Part shown: piece by piece, positions 35,142 to 42,839 of the stretch | How the letters are laid out: each line of letters begins with the position of its first letter | Numbering within the stretch: the stretch's first letter is position 1 | From: CAYTAU01 sp964442075 | Lineage (GTDB): Bacteria; Bacteroidota; Bacteroidia; Bacteroidales; CAYTAU01 | DNA: 64,000 bases | Direction of reading: 5' to 3' | Assembly: GCA_964442075.1 (NCBI GenBank) | Contig: CAYTWH010000008.1 | Coordinates: 57,025 to 121,024, forward strand | The notes under the pieces: model-generated | Database searches by the model: none | Told to the model about the DNA's origin: nothing | What the model saw: the letters and a program-made list of their open reading frames with translations, nothing else | Position numbers and translations under genes: made by a program

Positions 35142-36218
35142 ATGAAAATAATACTTCTTTCAATATTTGGTTTGATATTAATCTTTTTCAATGCATCTGT
35201 ATATTCACAAGGATGTATGGATGGTGGATCTGATGATGGTGTTAACATAAAAGGGTTTATCCAACCTCAATTTAACTATTTCCTTAATGGAAATGATGAC
35301 GATGGCAACAACTTAGATGCTGCCAACTTCACATTTAATAGAGCAAGAATTGGTGTTTTGGGAAGCATCGTATATGACATTGACTATTATTTCTTTATTG
35401 AAACAAGTCCATTTAAGAATTCAACAAACACAGTACATTTGTTAGATGCATTTGTTACTTATACACGTTTTGAGAAATATGCTAAAATATCATTGGGTCA
35501 ATTTAAATCACCATTTAGCCTAGAACAAAACACCTCTTGTTCAGGATTATACACGATAAACAGAACGGCCGTTGTTAGTCAGCTTGCCGGACCGCAAAGA
35601 GATTTGGGAGTAATGGCAAATGCAGGTAATGATACAACACTTATAAAATATAGTTTGGGATATATGAATGGTTCAGGAATGGGAATTGTTGATGATAATA
35701 TAAATAAAGATATTCTTGGTCGCTTAGTTATTTCTCCATTTGAATTCCTGAATATCGGTGGTAGTTTTAGACTAGGAAAATTTAATCCTACTGACCCTAC
35801 AGAAAAACTAAATGATTTATATAGATATGCAGGTGAAATTCAATTTAAATATAAAGATTTTGTTCTACAAGCAGAATATATCTATGGTGAAGATGAACTT
35901 TACAGTATTTCAAGTGTTCCAATTTATGGAGGCTGAGGTGGCGTAATTGATCTTATATCAAAAGATCCTGGAACATATTCAAAAAGTGGATATTTTGTAA
36001 TGGCAACTTATAAAAAATGGAATCTTCAACCTGTTGTTAAATTTGACACATGGAACCCAGATCATGATGTAGTTACTGAATGGAAAAACTACATTACGGT
36101 TGGTTTGAATTATAATATCAATGATTATTCGCGTGTAATGATTAATTATGTAAATGTTTCTGAAGGCATACCCGTGGACAATGATATGATTATGTTACAA
36201 CTTCAGGCAAAATTTTAA
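35142..36218 (+). CDS. Phosphate-selective-porin-like outer-membrane protein with internal in-frame TGA (candidate selenoprotein)
   Basis: Read through the TGA at 35934-35936 this is one 358-residue frame. It has a signal peptide (LIFFNASVYSQ) and an OprO/OprP-like barrel: IKGFIQPQFNYF, FNRARIGVLGSIVYDIDYYF, KISLGQFKSPFSLEQNTS, and after the TGA YNINDYSRVMINYVNVSEG. It ends LQLQAKF with terminal Phe. The stop codon falls in a Gly-rich loop, IYGG-TGA-GGVID, and the barrel strands needed for the fold lie after it, so a 264-residue product would lack its closing strands. Sec would give GGUGG, matching the GGCGG tails of two rhodaneses in the same island. A 6-bp hairpin begins 12 nt after the TGA. 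Alternatives are a nonsense mutation or a base error. Confidence 0.78.
35949..35967 (+). promoter_or_regulatory. Candidate SECIS-like hairpin downstream of the TGA at 35934-35936
   Basis: GATCTT (35949-35954) and AAGATC (35962-35967) pair exactly across a 7-nt loop ATATCAA, starting 12 nt after the TGA. Spacing fits bacterial SECIS elements, but the loop lacks a GU and the stem is AU-rich, so support is modest. Confidence 0.35.
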
Positions 36219-36239
36219 ACAAATTTAAATTATAAGATT

Positions 36240-37031
36240 ATGAAAAAATTATTTAGTGCTTTATTCGTTTTAGTAATTCTTTCAAGTACGGTATTTGCTC
36301 AGTCAATTTCTGTAGGTGAACTTGCTAAATTATTGAATAATGAGAATGTAGTAATAATTGATGCAAGAGCTGCATCGGATTATGCAAAAACCCATATAAA
36401 AGGGTCAGTAAATTTAGATGTAAAAACTTTAAGTAGCAAAACACCTATTGAAGGAATATTAAAAAGCAAAACTTCATTAGCTTCTACTTTTGGCAAAATT
36501 GGTGTTAGCAATGCTAAAACTGTTGTTATATACTGTAAAACAGGTGTAAGAGCAGGTCGCATGTATTGGATACTAAAATATTTAGGTCATAAAAATGTGA
36601 AAATCCTTAACGGACACATGGCTGCTTGGGTTAAAGGAAGAAAACCAATTACTAATGCTAAAACGACTCCAAAAGCAGCAACATTTACTCCTGCTATTAA
36701 TAGTAAGATTAAGGTTGATAAAGCTTATGTTAAATCAAAAATGAATACAGCTTTATTAATTGACACCAGGAAAAAAGAAGATTATGACAAAGGACATATT
36801 GGTAAAGCAATTAATATTCCACACAAAACATTATTAGTAGGTGAAAAATTAAAATCAACAGCTGCTTTAACAACACTTTTAAATGCAGCAGGAGTATCAA
36901 AAAGCAAAGAAATTATACTTTATTGCAAAACAAGTACTACTGCAAGTTTAGTATATTTTATACTTAAATCTCAACTAAAATATACAAACGTTAAAGTATA
37001 TGATGGTGCATATTTAGAATGGACAAATTAA
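36240..37031 (+). CDS. Periplasmic tandem-rhodanese sulfurtransferase
   Basis: The 263-residue protein has a cleavable signal peptide (LFVLVILSSTVFAQ) and two rhodanese domains, residues ~22-130 and ~160-260. Their active loops are VIYCKTGVRAG and ILYCKTSTTAS, both with Cys. The domain linker is Lys/Thr/Ala-rich. Two active domains differ from classical thiosulfate sulfurtransferases, where the N-terminal domain is usually inactive. It starts 22 nt after the porin stop, so the porin and this enzyme are likely cotranscribed. Confidence 0.9.
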   Translation: MKKLFSALFVLVILSSTVFAQSISVGELAKLLNNENVVIIDARAASDYAKTHIKGSVNLDVKTLSSKTPIEGILKSKTSLASTFGKIGVSNAKTVVIYCKTGVRAGRMYWILKYLGHKNVKILNGHMAAWVKGRKPITNAKTTPKAATFTPAINSKIKVDKAYVKSKMNTALLIDTRKKEDYDKGHIGKAINIPHKTLLVGEKLKSTAALTTLLNAAGVSKSKEIILYCKTSTTASLVYFILKSQLKYTNVKVYDGAYLEWTN

Positions 37032-37042
37032 AAGATATAATT

Positions 37043-37555
37043 ATGAAGCGTTTTAGTTCAATAACAAGTGTGGCACTAATATTAATAATTGCTTTATTTT
37101 CAGGCTGTTCAAGCAAAGAACTTAAAGTCTATGAAAATAAAGATGCAATGCTTGCAGATGCAAAAAGCAAAATTACAAGTATTTCAATTGATGAATTTAA
37201 GAAAGTATTTGATAGTGATGAAAAATTCTATCTTATAGATGTAAGAGAAGCAATTGAATATGATACATCATGCATTCCTGGAGCAATTAATATCCCAAGA
37301 GGATTATTAGAATTTCAAATTGGGAATAAGGTTCAAGAAAGAAGAGCAAATGTCTATATTTATTGCGACAATGGGGAAAGATCAACTTTGTCAGTAAATT
37401 CATTACCCGAACTTAAGTTCCCTAACGCAATATTAATAGAGGCAGGTTTCAATGCATGGAAAGAAAAATATCCGAAAGATATTGAGCTTGAACCAGCTGG
37501 AGACGATAAAGAAGAAAGTGCTCCTCCCCCATCATCAGGTGGTTGTGGTGGATAA
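37043..37555 (+). CDS. Rhodanese-domain lipoprotein ending in GGCGG
   Basis: The 170-residue protein has a lipobox at Cys22 (IALFSGC) and one rhodanese domain (about 45-145). Its active loop is IYCDNGERS; the Asp-Asn after Cys is unusual compared with KSGKR in its sibling at 33511. A Pro/Ser linker leads to a terminal SSGGCGG. The ATG at 37043 is chosen because it begins the lipoprotein signal, 11 nt after the previous stop; an upstream in-frame ATG lies inside the previous gene. Likely a periplasmic persulfide carrier. Confidence 0.9.
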   Translation: MKRFSSITSVALILIIALFSGCSSKELKVYENKDAMLADAKSKITSISIDEFKKVFDSDEKFYLIDVREAIEYDTSCIPGAINIPRGLLEFQIGNKVQERRANVYIYCDNGERSTLSVNSLPELKFPNAILIEAGFNAWKEKYPKDIELEPAGDDKEESAPPPSSGGCGG

Positions 37556-37587
37556 AAATATTTTATAACATTTAAAATTTTAAGAAA

Positions 37588-37998
37588 ATGGCAAAAATGA
37601 CAATAGGTCTTTCTAATTCAAGTATTGACAAATTAACTGGATTAGGAGTTATGTTAAGTGGAGCAGCAGCAGATGATATTGAATGTGAAGTTTACGTTCT
37701 GGTTAATGCAGCTCATGTATTTCTTAAGAATAATCCACTTAATGATTTTGTTAGCACAAATGGTCAATCAGCTGATGAATTCAAAGAATCGTGTGAAAAA
37801 TGTTCAACTCCATCATGGATCGAGTTCATTGAACAAGCAAAAGAGTTTACAGAAATAAAAGTTTATATATGCAGCTTAGCCGGTAAACTTTGGGGGGGAG
37901 AAAAAAAAGAAGATTTTATTGATCTTGTTGATGATTTTTGTGGCATTGGTCAATATCTTGATTCTGCTCAAGAAGCAGATTTGCATATATCACTTTAA
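37588..37998 (+). CDS. DsrE-family protein
   Basis: The 136-residue cytosolic protein has the DsrE/F-like fold: LTGLGVMLSGAAADDIECEVYVLVNAAHVF followed by a helix-rich region and VYICSLAGKLWGG. Cys in KVYICS is at the position of the sulfur-binding Cys of DsrE/DsrE2-type proteins. Such proteins exchange persulfide with TusA. Other Cys lie in ESCEKCSTPSW. It is homologous to the protein at 38184-38609. It ends the porin-rhodanese unit. Confidence 0.85.
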   Translation: MAKMTIGLSNSSIDKLTGLGVMLSGAAADDIECEVYVLVNAAHVFLKNNPLNDFVSTNGQSADEFKESCEKCSTPSWIEFIEQAKEFTEIKVYICSLAGKLWGGEKKEDFIDLVDDFCGIGQYLDSAQEADLHISL

Positions 37999-38021
37999 TT
38001 TAAAAAAATAATAGTATTGAC

Positions 38022-38080
38022 AATCTACATGTTGAACAAATTCTATGATTTAAATCATATTTTTAGATGTAGATTTTATA
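38022..38080 (+). terminator. Probable terminator hairpin between the two dsrE-like genes
   Basis: AATCTACAT (38022-38030) pairs with ATGTAGATT (38067-38075), and the loop holds a perfect palindrome ATGATTTAAATCAT. T-rich sequence follows. With 185 nt between the genes it suggests a transcription-unit break. Confidence 0.55.
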
Positions 38081-38183
38081 CTAAAAAAGTGCCTTATAAA
38101 TTATCAATTTTATAGTTTATAAATTAAAAAAAATAAATCTTTGTGCTTATTTTAATTAATTTCAAATACGAAATATTATAAGT

Positions 38184-38609
38184 ATGGAAAACAAAAAATT
38201 GTGTTTAGCTTTATTCTCCGGCAGTTTGGATAAGTTAACAGCTGCAGGCGTAATCCTTAGTGGTGCTGCTGCAGATGATATGGATATTGATGTTTATATT
38301 TTATTACAGGCAGCACGTGCTTTTAAAAAAGAAATTGCTTCAAACAAAGATGAAATAAAATTATCTGAAAATTCTCATTTAAGAGAAGAATTTATTGATT
38401 CTTTGAAAAATTTAAATGTTAAAGAATGGCAAGATTTTTTTAAAGAAGTAAAAGAAATTACTAATGCAAAATTTCATATTTGCGGACTTGCAGGAAAAAT
38501 TTGGGGAGGTGAAACTCTTGAGGATTTTATTGATATATCAGACGATATTGTAGGTATTAGCGAATATATTACTGCAGCTGAGGAAGCAGATATACATTTA
38601 TTTATTTAA
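38184..38609 (+). CDS. DsrE-family protein (second)
   Basis: The 141-residue protein resembles that at 37588 (LTAAGVILSGAAADDMDIDVYILLQAARAF and FHICGLAGKIWGGETLEDFID). It keeps the single central Cys (HICG) and lacks the extra Cys pair of its sibling. It heads a new unit directly before a TusA and the Qmo/Hdr-like genes. In sulfur oxidisers DsrE2/DsrE and TusA pass persulfide sulfur to Hdr-like or Dsr enzymes. That analogy supports a sulfur-relay role here (inference). Confidence 0.87.
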   Translation: MENKKLCLALFSGSLDKLTAAGVILSGAAADDMDIDVYILLQAARAFKKEIASNKDEIKLSENSHLREEFIDSLKNLNVKEWQDFFKEVKEITNAKFHICGLAGKIWGGETLEDFIDISDDIVGISEYITAAEEADIHLFI

Positions 38610-38625
38610 TTAAAACTTTATAATT

Positions 38626-38877
38626 ATGACACAAGAAGAATTACAAGCACTAACAGTAGAAAAATCTGTTGATGCAAGAGGTACGGCTTGTCCTGGTCCT
38701 TTATTGGAAGCAAAAAAAGCTATTGGAACAATTAATTCCGGAGATATTATGGAAATTCTATCTGCTGATGAAGGCACAAAAAAAGATATCCCTAAATGGG
38801 CAGGTAAAAAAGGACATGATTATCTTGGAACAGTTGAAGAATCAGGTTTCTTTAAAATTTATTTAAAAAAAGGATAG
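38626..38877 (+). CDS. TusA-family sulfur carrier (third, divergent)
   Basis: The 83-residue protein has the carrier motif RGTACPGPLLEAKKAI (CPGP) and a TusA-like tail ending IYLKKG. It is distinct from the duplicated pair, which have CPMP and an extra Cys. It follows dsrE by 16 nt and precedes the MvhD-like gene by 6 nt, which places it in the Qmo/Hdr-like operon. It probably delivers sulfane sulfur to, or takes it from, the HdrA-like complex. Confidence 0.93.
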   Translation: MTQEELQALTVEKSVDARGTACPGPLLEAKKAIGTINSGDIMEILSADEGTKKDIPKWAGKKGHDYLGTVEESGFFKIYLKKG

Positions 38878-38883
38878 TATATT

Positions 38884-39285
38884 ATGGAGGAAAAAAGTAA
38901 AGCTCCTAAAATTCTTGTATTTTCTACAGAAAAAATTTCAGATCCAGCTATTGACTTAGCTGGACTTCTGAAAAAACACTATCCTCCTACTGTTTATACT
39001 ATTAATGTTCCTTGTTCTAGTTGTATTAAGCCAAAATGGATATTACATGCTTTTGAAAAAGGATTTGATGGAGTATTTATAGCAGCAGATGGGACAGATT
39101 GTTCATATAGTGAAACTTGTACAAAAAATACAGGAGAGATTGTAACAACAACTCATAATTTAATGAAAGAAAAAAATCTTGATCCTGCAAAGCTTAAAAT
39201 GGCTGCAATATGCTCAGTTTGTTCCGATCCTTTTGTTAAACACATGAAAAATTTTGTTCAGGCATTATCAGAGCCAAAGGACTAA
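38884..39285 (+). CDS. MvhD/FlpD-like electron-transfer protein
   Basis: The 133-residue protein resembles the methyl-viologen-reducing hydrogenase delta-subunit family: ILVFSTEKISDPAIDLAGLL, TINVPCSSCIKPKWILHAFE and FDGVFIAADGTDCSYSETC. These Cys clusters are those expected to bind a 2Fe-2S centre. MvhD links an electron donor to HdrA, and in QmoB it is fused to an HdrA domain. Here it is a separate short protein next to two HdrA-like genes, consistent with the donor/acceptor wiring of a soluble Hdr-like module. No hydrogenase genes are present. Confidence 0.85.
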   Translation: MEEKSKAPKILVFSTEKISDPAIDLAGLLKKHYPPTVYTINVPCSSCIKPKWILHAFEKGFDGVFIAADGTDCSYSETCTKNTGEIVTTTHNLMKEKNLDPAKLKMAAICSVCSDPFVKHMKNFVQALSEPKD

Positions 39286-39305
39286 AAAAATTAATAAAAA
39301 TTAAT

Positions 39306-40610
39306 ATGTTAAATAACGAGTCAAAACTCCAAGAATTTGATGTTCTTGTTATAGGCAGTGGTATTGCAGGTATGGAATCAGCATTAAATCTCGCAAATCA
39401 GGGATATAAAGTGATTTTAGTAGAGAAAGACCTTTCTATTGGTGGAAAAATGATTCATCTTAGCAAAGTATTCCCTACACTTGATTGTGCTGCTTGTATC
39501 ACAACACCAAAAGTATCAGAAACTGCTAGACATCCAAATATCACAATATTTACATATAGTGAAATTGATGATATTGAAAAACACAATGAAAACGATTTTT
39601 CATGTACACTTGTTGAAAAACCAAGGTATGTTACCGATGCATGTACAGGTTGTCAGATTTGTGAAGAAAAATGTCCTGTAGTTGTAAAAGACCAGTATCA
39701 ATGGGATTTAGTAGGTCGAAAAGCTATTTATATCCCTTTTAGCATTGCTAACCCGCGTATAGCAGCTATTGATATTGAAAATTGCAGTCTTTGTGGATTA
39801 TGCGAAAAAGTTTGCCCTGCTGATGCAGTTGATTTTTCACAAGAAGAAAAAAGAAGTACAATTAAAATAAAATCTGTAATTGTAGCAACAGGATTTGAGC
39901 TTTTCGATCCTACACTTATACCAAGATACGGATATGGAGAACATAAAAATGTTGTTACATCTATGCAAATGGAAAGACAACTTGTTCCTACAAGACCATA
40001 TAATAATGTACTCCGCCCTAAAGACGGGAAAATGCCTGATAATATAGCTTATGTATTATGTACAGGTTCTCGTGATGAATCAGTCGGAAATCCGATTTGC
40101 TCACAAGTTTGCTGTATGTATTCCATAAAACAAGCTCAATTAATTATGGGAGCTCTACCAATGGCAGATGTAACAATATATTATATTGATATAAGGGCTT
40201 TTGGGAAAGGGTTTGATGAATTCTTTAAACAAGGCGAAGGAATGGGAGTTGAATTTGTTAAAGGAAAAATCGGGTTAATTAAAGAAAAAGAAAACGGTGA
40301 TTTGATTGTCAGATATGAAGATATTGAATCCGGGAAATTGAAAGAAGCTGAACATGATTTAGTTGTATTATCAGTAGGTATTCTTCCTAATACTGATTAT
40401 ACTAATATGTTCAAGAATACATCGTTAGAAAAAGATAATTATTCTTATGTAAAACAAGTTGATGAATTAATTAGTCCTACAAAAACAAGTATTAATGGTG
40501 TATTCGTGGCAGGAACATCATCAGGTCCAATGGATATTCCTGATTCAATATTATCTGCAGGAGCAGCATCAGCTGAAGCCGCAGGTTATTTAAAAGGAGG
40601 TGTAAAATGA
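39306..40610 (+). CDS. HdrA/QmoA-like FAD- and iron-sulfur protein
   Basis: The 434-residue flavoprotein has a Rossmann FAD motif (VLVIGSGIAGMESALNLANQG), the HdrA signature FPTLDCAACITTPKVSE and two 4Fe-4S motifs (CTGCQICEEKCP; CSLCGLCEKVCP). It also has ICSQVCCMYSIKQAQL. In heterodisulfide reductase HdrA bifurcates electrons; in sulfate reducers QmoA belongs to the quinone-interacting Qmo complex. Length fits QmoA-like proteins. It ends in TGA overlapping the next gene's ATG (ATGA), so the pair is translationally coupled and TGA acts as a stop here. Confidence 0.93.
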   Translation: MLNNESKLQEFDVLVIGSGIAGMESALNLANQGYKVILVEKDLSIGGKMIHLSKVFPTLDCAACITTPKVSETARHPNITIFTYSEIDDIEKHNENDFSCTLVEKPRYVTDACTGCQICEEKCPVVVKDQYQWDLVGRKAIYIPFSIANPRIAAIDIENCSLCGLCEKVCPADAVDFSQEEKRSTIKIKSVIVATGFELFDPTLIPRYGYGEHKNVVTSMQMERQLVPTRPYNNVLRPKDGKMPDNIAYVLCTGSRDESVGNPICSQVCCMYSIKQAQLIMGALPMADVTIYYIDIRAFGKGFDEFFKQGEGMGVEFVKGKIGLIKEKENGDLIVRYEDIESGKLKEAEHDLVVLSVGILPNTDYTNMFKNTSLEKDNYSYVKQVDELISPTKTSINGVFVAGTSSGPMDIPDSILSAGAASAEAAGYLKGGVK

Positions 40611-42538
40611 AACAAAAAATAGGTGTATATATTTGTCAATGTGGTTCAAATATCTCTGATTATGTTAATGTTGAAGAGGTAAAAGAAATATCGGAAAAAA
40701 TAGAAGGTGTTTTTCTTGCAAAAACAACAATGTTCGCATGTGCTGATTCAACTCAAAAAGAAATAATTGAGGATATAAAAAATAATGAATTAGATGCAAT
40801 AGTTGTAGCATCTTGTTCTCCAAAGCTTCATTTATTTACTTTCAGAAATGTAGCAATGAGGGCGGGTTTAAATCAATATGAATATGTTCAGGTTAATCTT
40901 AGAGAACAATGCTCATGGGCTCATTCTGACAATCCTAAGAAAGCCACTGAAAAAGCGATTCAATTAGTAAAAGCAGGAATAGAAAAAGCAAGACATTCTG
41001 TAGCATTAAATACAATTAAAATAGAATCTATAAACTCTATAATTGTTATTGGAGCAGGAGTATCAGGGATGCGTGCTTCTATAGAGCTTGCAAAAATGGG
41101 AACTGAAGTTACACTAATTGAAAAAGAACACTTTGTTGGTGGAAGAATTTCACAATGGAATAAATTGTTTACTACAGATGAAACATCAGAAGAAGTTATT
41201 TCGAGACTATATAAACAAATTGTAGAAAATGAAAATATAAAACTATATACCGGTGCTGAAATGACATCAAAGTCAGGTAGCGTTGGGAACTTCAATACAA
41301 AAATTAGCATTAAACCGAGATTTATAAATTCTGATTCCCAATTAGATGAAAAATTAGTCAATGAAGCAATAAAAATTTGCCCTATTGAGGTAGAAGATAA
41401 ATTTAATTATAATTACTCTAAACGAAAAGCCATTTTCAAAAACCATATTGGGCAATATCCTGAAATGCCGGCTATAAATGACGATGAATGCAACAAGTGC
41501 GGCGAATGTGTGAAAATTATTAAGGAAATAGATCTTGACCAAAAGGTAAAAGAAATTGAAATAAATGTTGGAGCCATATTATTAACTACGGGCGCTGAAT
41601 CATATGAGCCAAAAAATGGAGAATTTGGATATAAGGTAATTGACAATATTGTTACCCTACAACAATTTAAGCGATTAGTTGAATTAAATGAAACGGAACT
41701 GACTTTCAATAATAAAAAAATAAAGAATATTGCTTATATATATTGTGTAGGTAGTCGCCAGTATGATGGAGAAAATCAGTATTGCTCTCGTTTTTGTTGT
41801 ACTGCTGCTGTTCATGCTGCAATATCTGTAAAAGAAAAATACAAGCATATCAATAATTTCCATTTTCATCGGGGTATTCGAACTTATGGCAAACAAGAAA
41901 TACTATATAACAAGTCAAATAAACAAGGAGATATATACCTGCAATTTGAAGATACTCCACCGGAAATAACAAACAATAATGGTAAAACATCTGTTAAAGT
42001 AAATGACTTTTTAACTGCAGATAAAGAACTTGAAGTTATTGCTGATCTTGTAGTACTTGTTACAGGCATGATACCACGTGAAAACAGCAAAATTGAAAAC
42101 ATCCTTAAAGTGCCAATAGGCAGAGATAAATTCTATAATGAAATTCATCCAAAACTAAGACCTGTTGAAACAGTTATTGATGGTGTACTTATTTCTGGTG
42201 CTTGTCAAGCTCCTTTAAATATAACAGAATCGGTCAAATCATCTTTATCAGCAGCAGCAATAGCGAATTCCTTAATTAGTAAAGGAGAAATTGAACTTGA
42301 ACCAACATTGGCAAAAATTGATAAATCAACTTGTTCCTGGTGCGACAAATGCACAGATGTTTGCCCATACAATGCAATAGTTAAAATAGAACGTGAAGGA
42401 AAGGCAGTTGCAGAAGTAATTGAAGCAAATTGTAAGGGATGTGGTATGTGTCTGCCGGTTTGTCCTTCAAATTCAATTCAATTAACTGGTTATACGGATG
42501 TTGAGATTGAAGGAATGATTGATGCATTAATGTCCTAA
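40607..42538 (+). CDS. HdrA/QmoB-like FAD protein with C-terminal ferredoxin domain
   Basis: The 643-residue protein starts with the HdrA N-terminal domain (GVYICQCGSNISDYVNV, ACADSTQKEI, ASCSPKLHLFTFRNVA) and has an FAD Rossmann motif (IIVIGAGVSGMRASIELAKM). The C-terminus has two intact 4Fe-4S motifs (CSWCDKCTDVCP; CKGCGMCLPVCP). The two internal HdrA clusters look damaged: the first retains only ICPIEV, and the second is CNKCGECVKI without the fourth Cys. It starts within the stop of the preceding HdrA-like gene. It should form the core of a Qmo/Hdr-like complex with it. Confidence 0.92.
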   Translation: MKQKIGVYICQCGSNISDYVNVEEVKEISEKIEGVFLAKTTMFACADSTQKEIIEDIKNNELDAIVVASCSPKLHLFTFRNVAMRAGLNQYEYVQVNLREQCSWAHSDNPKKATEKAIQLVKAGIEKARHSVALNTIKIESINSIIVIGAGVSGMRASIELAKMGTEVTLIEKEHFVGGRISQWNKLFTTDETSEEVISRLYKQIVENENIKLYTGAEMTSKSGSVGNFNTKISIKPRFINSDSQLDEKLVNEAIKICPIEVEDKFNYNYSKRKAIFKNHIGQYPEMPAINDDECNKCGECVKIIKEIDLDQKVKEIEINVGAILLTTGAESYEPKNGEFGYKVIDNIVTLQQFKRLVELNETELTFNNKKIKNIAYIYCVGSRQYDGENQYCSRFCCTAAVHAAISVKEKYKHINNFHFHRGIRTYGKQEILYNKSNKQGDIYLQFEDTPPEITNNNGKTSVKVNDFLTADKELEVIADLVVLVTGMIPRENSKIENILKVPIGRDKFYNEIHPKLRPVETVIDGVLISGACQAPLNITESVKSSLSAAAIANSLISKGEIELEPTLAKIDKSTCSWCDKCTDVCPYNAIVKIEREGKAVAEVIEANCKGCGMCLPVCPSNSIQLTGYTDVEIEGMIDALMS

Positions 42539-42564
42539 AAATTGTCAAATAAAATAAAAATATT

Positions 42565-42834
42565 ATGAGCAAAACCATAGATATTATAAAAGAAAAAAGG
42601 AAAGCTTCGCCTCACGTTAAGGAAATTATTAAAGCTTTTAATAAATTAAAAAGAGAAATTTTAAAATCGCTTGAATCCGGACAGAAAACAATTCCTGAAA
42701 TAGCTAAAGATGTCAATTCAGATATTGATGTTATTACTTATCATCTAATGACATTAATTAAATATGGAAGCATAGTAGCTAGTGAAATAGATGATAATGA
42801 TGAGTTTTATTATTACGAATTAAAGAAAAAATAA
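42565..42834 (+). CDS. Small winged-helix protein within the Qmo/Hdr-like operon
   Basis: The 89-residue protein has an ArsR-like winged-helix pattern (REILKSLESGQKTIPEIAKD, DVITYHLMTLIKYGSIVASE) after a basic N-terminal helix. It has no Cys and no evident ligand site. It lies between the HdrA-like and QmoC-like genes with gaps of 26 and 5 nt, so it is cotranscribed. Related small proteins sit in hdr/qmo-like clusters of some anaerobes. It could regulate the operon or be a structural accessory; sequence alone cannot decide. Confidence 0.8.
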   Translation: MSKTIDIIKEKRKASPHVKEIIKAFNKLKREILKSLESGQKTIPEIAKDVNSDIDVITYHLMTLIKYGSIVASEIDDNDEFYYYELKKK

Positions 42835-42839
42835 ATAAG

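Noticed and set aside
20207..36218. Reading all TGA codons as tryptophan (code 4)
   Set aside because: TGG is used freely for Trp, and TGA ends ddl (15428-15430) and the HdrA-like gene (40608-40610, overlapping the next ATG), so TGA is a normal stop here. Only two genes have TGA inside.
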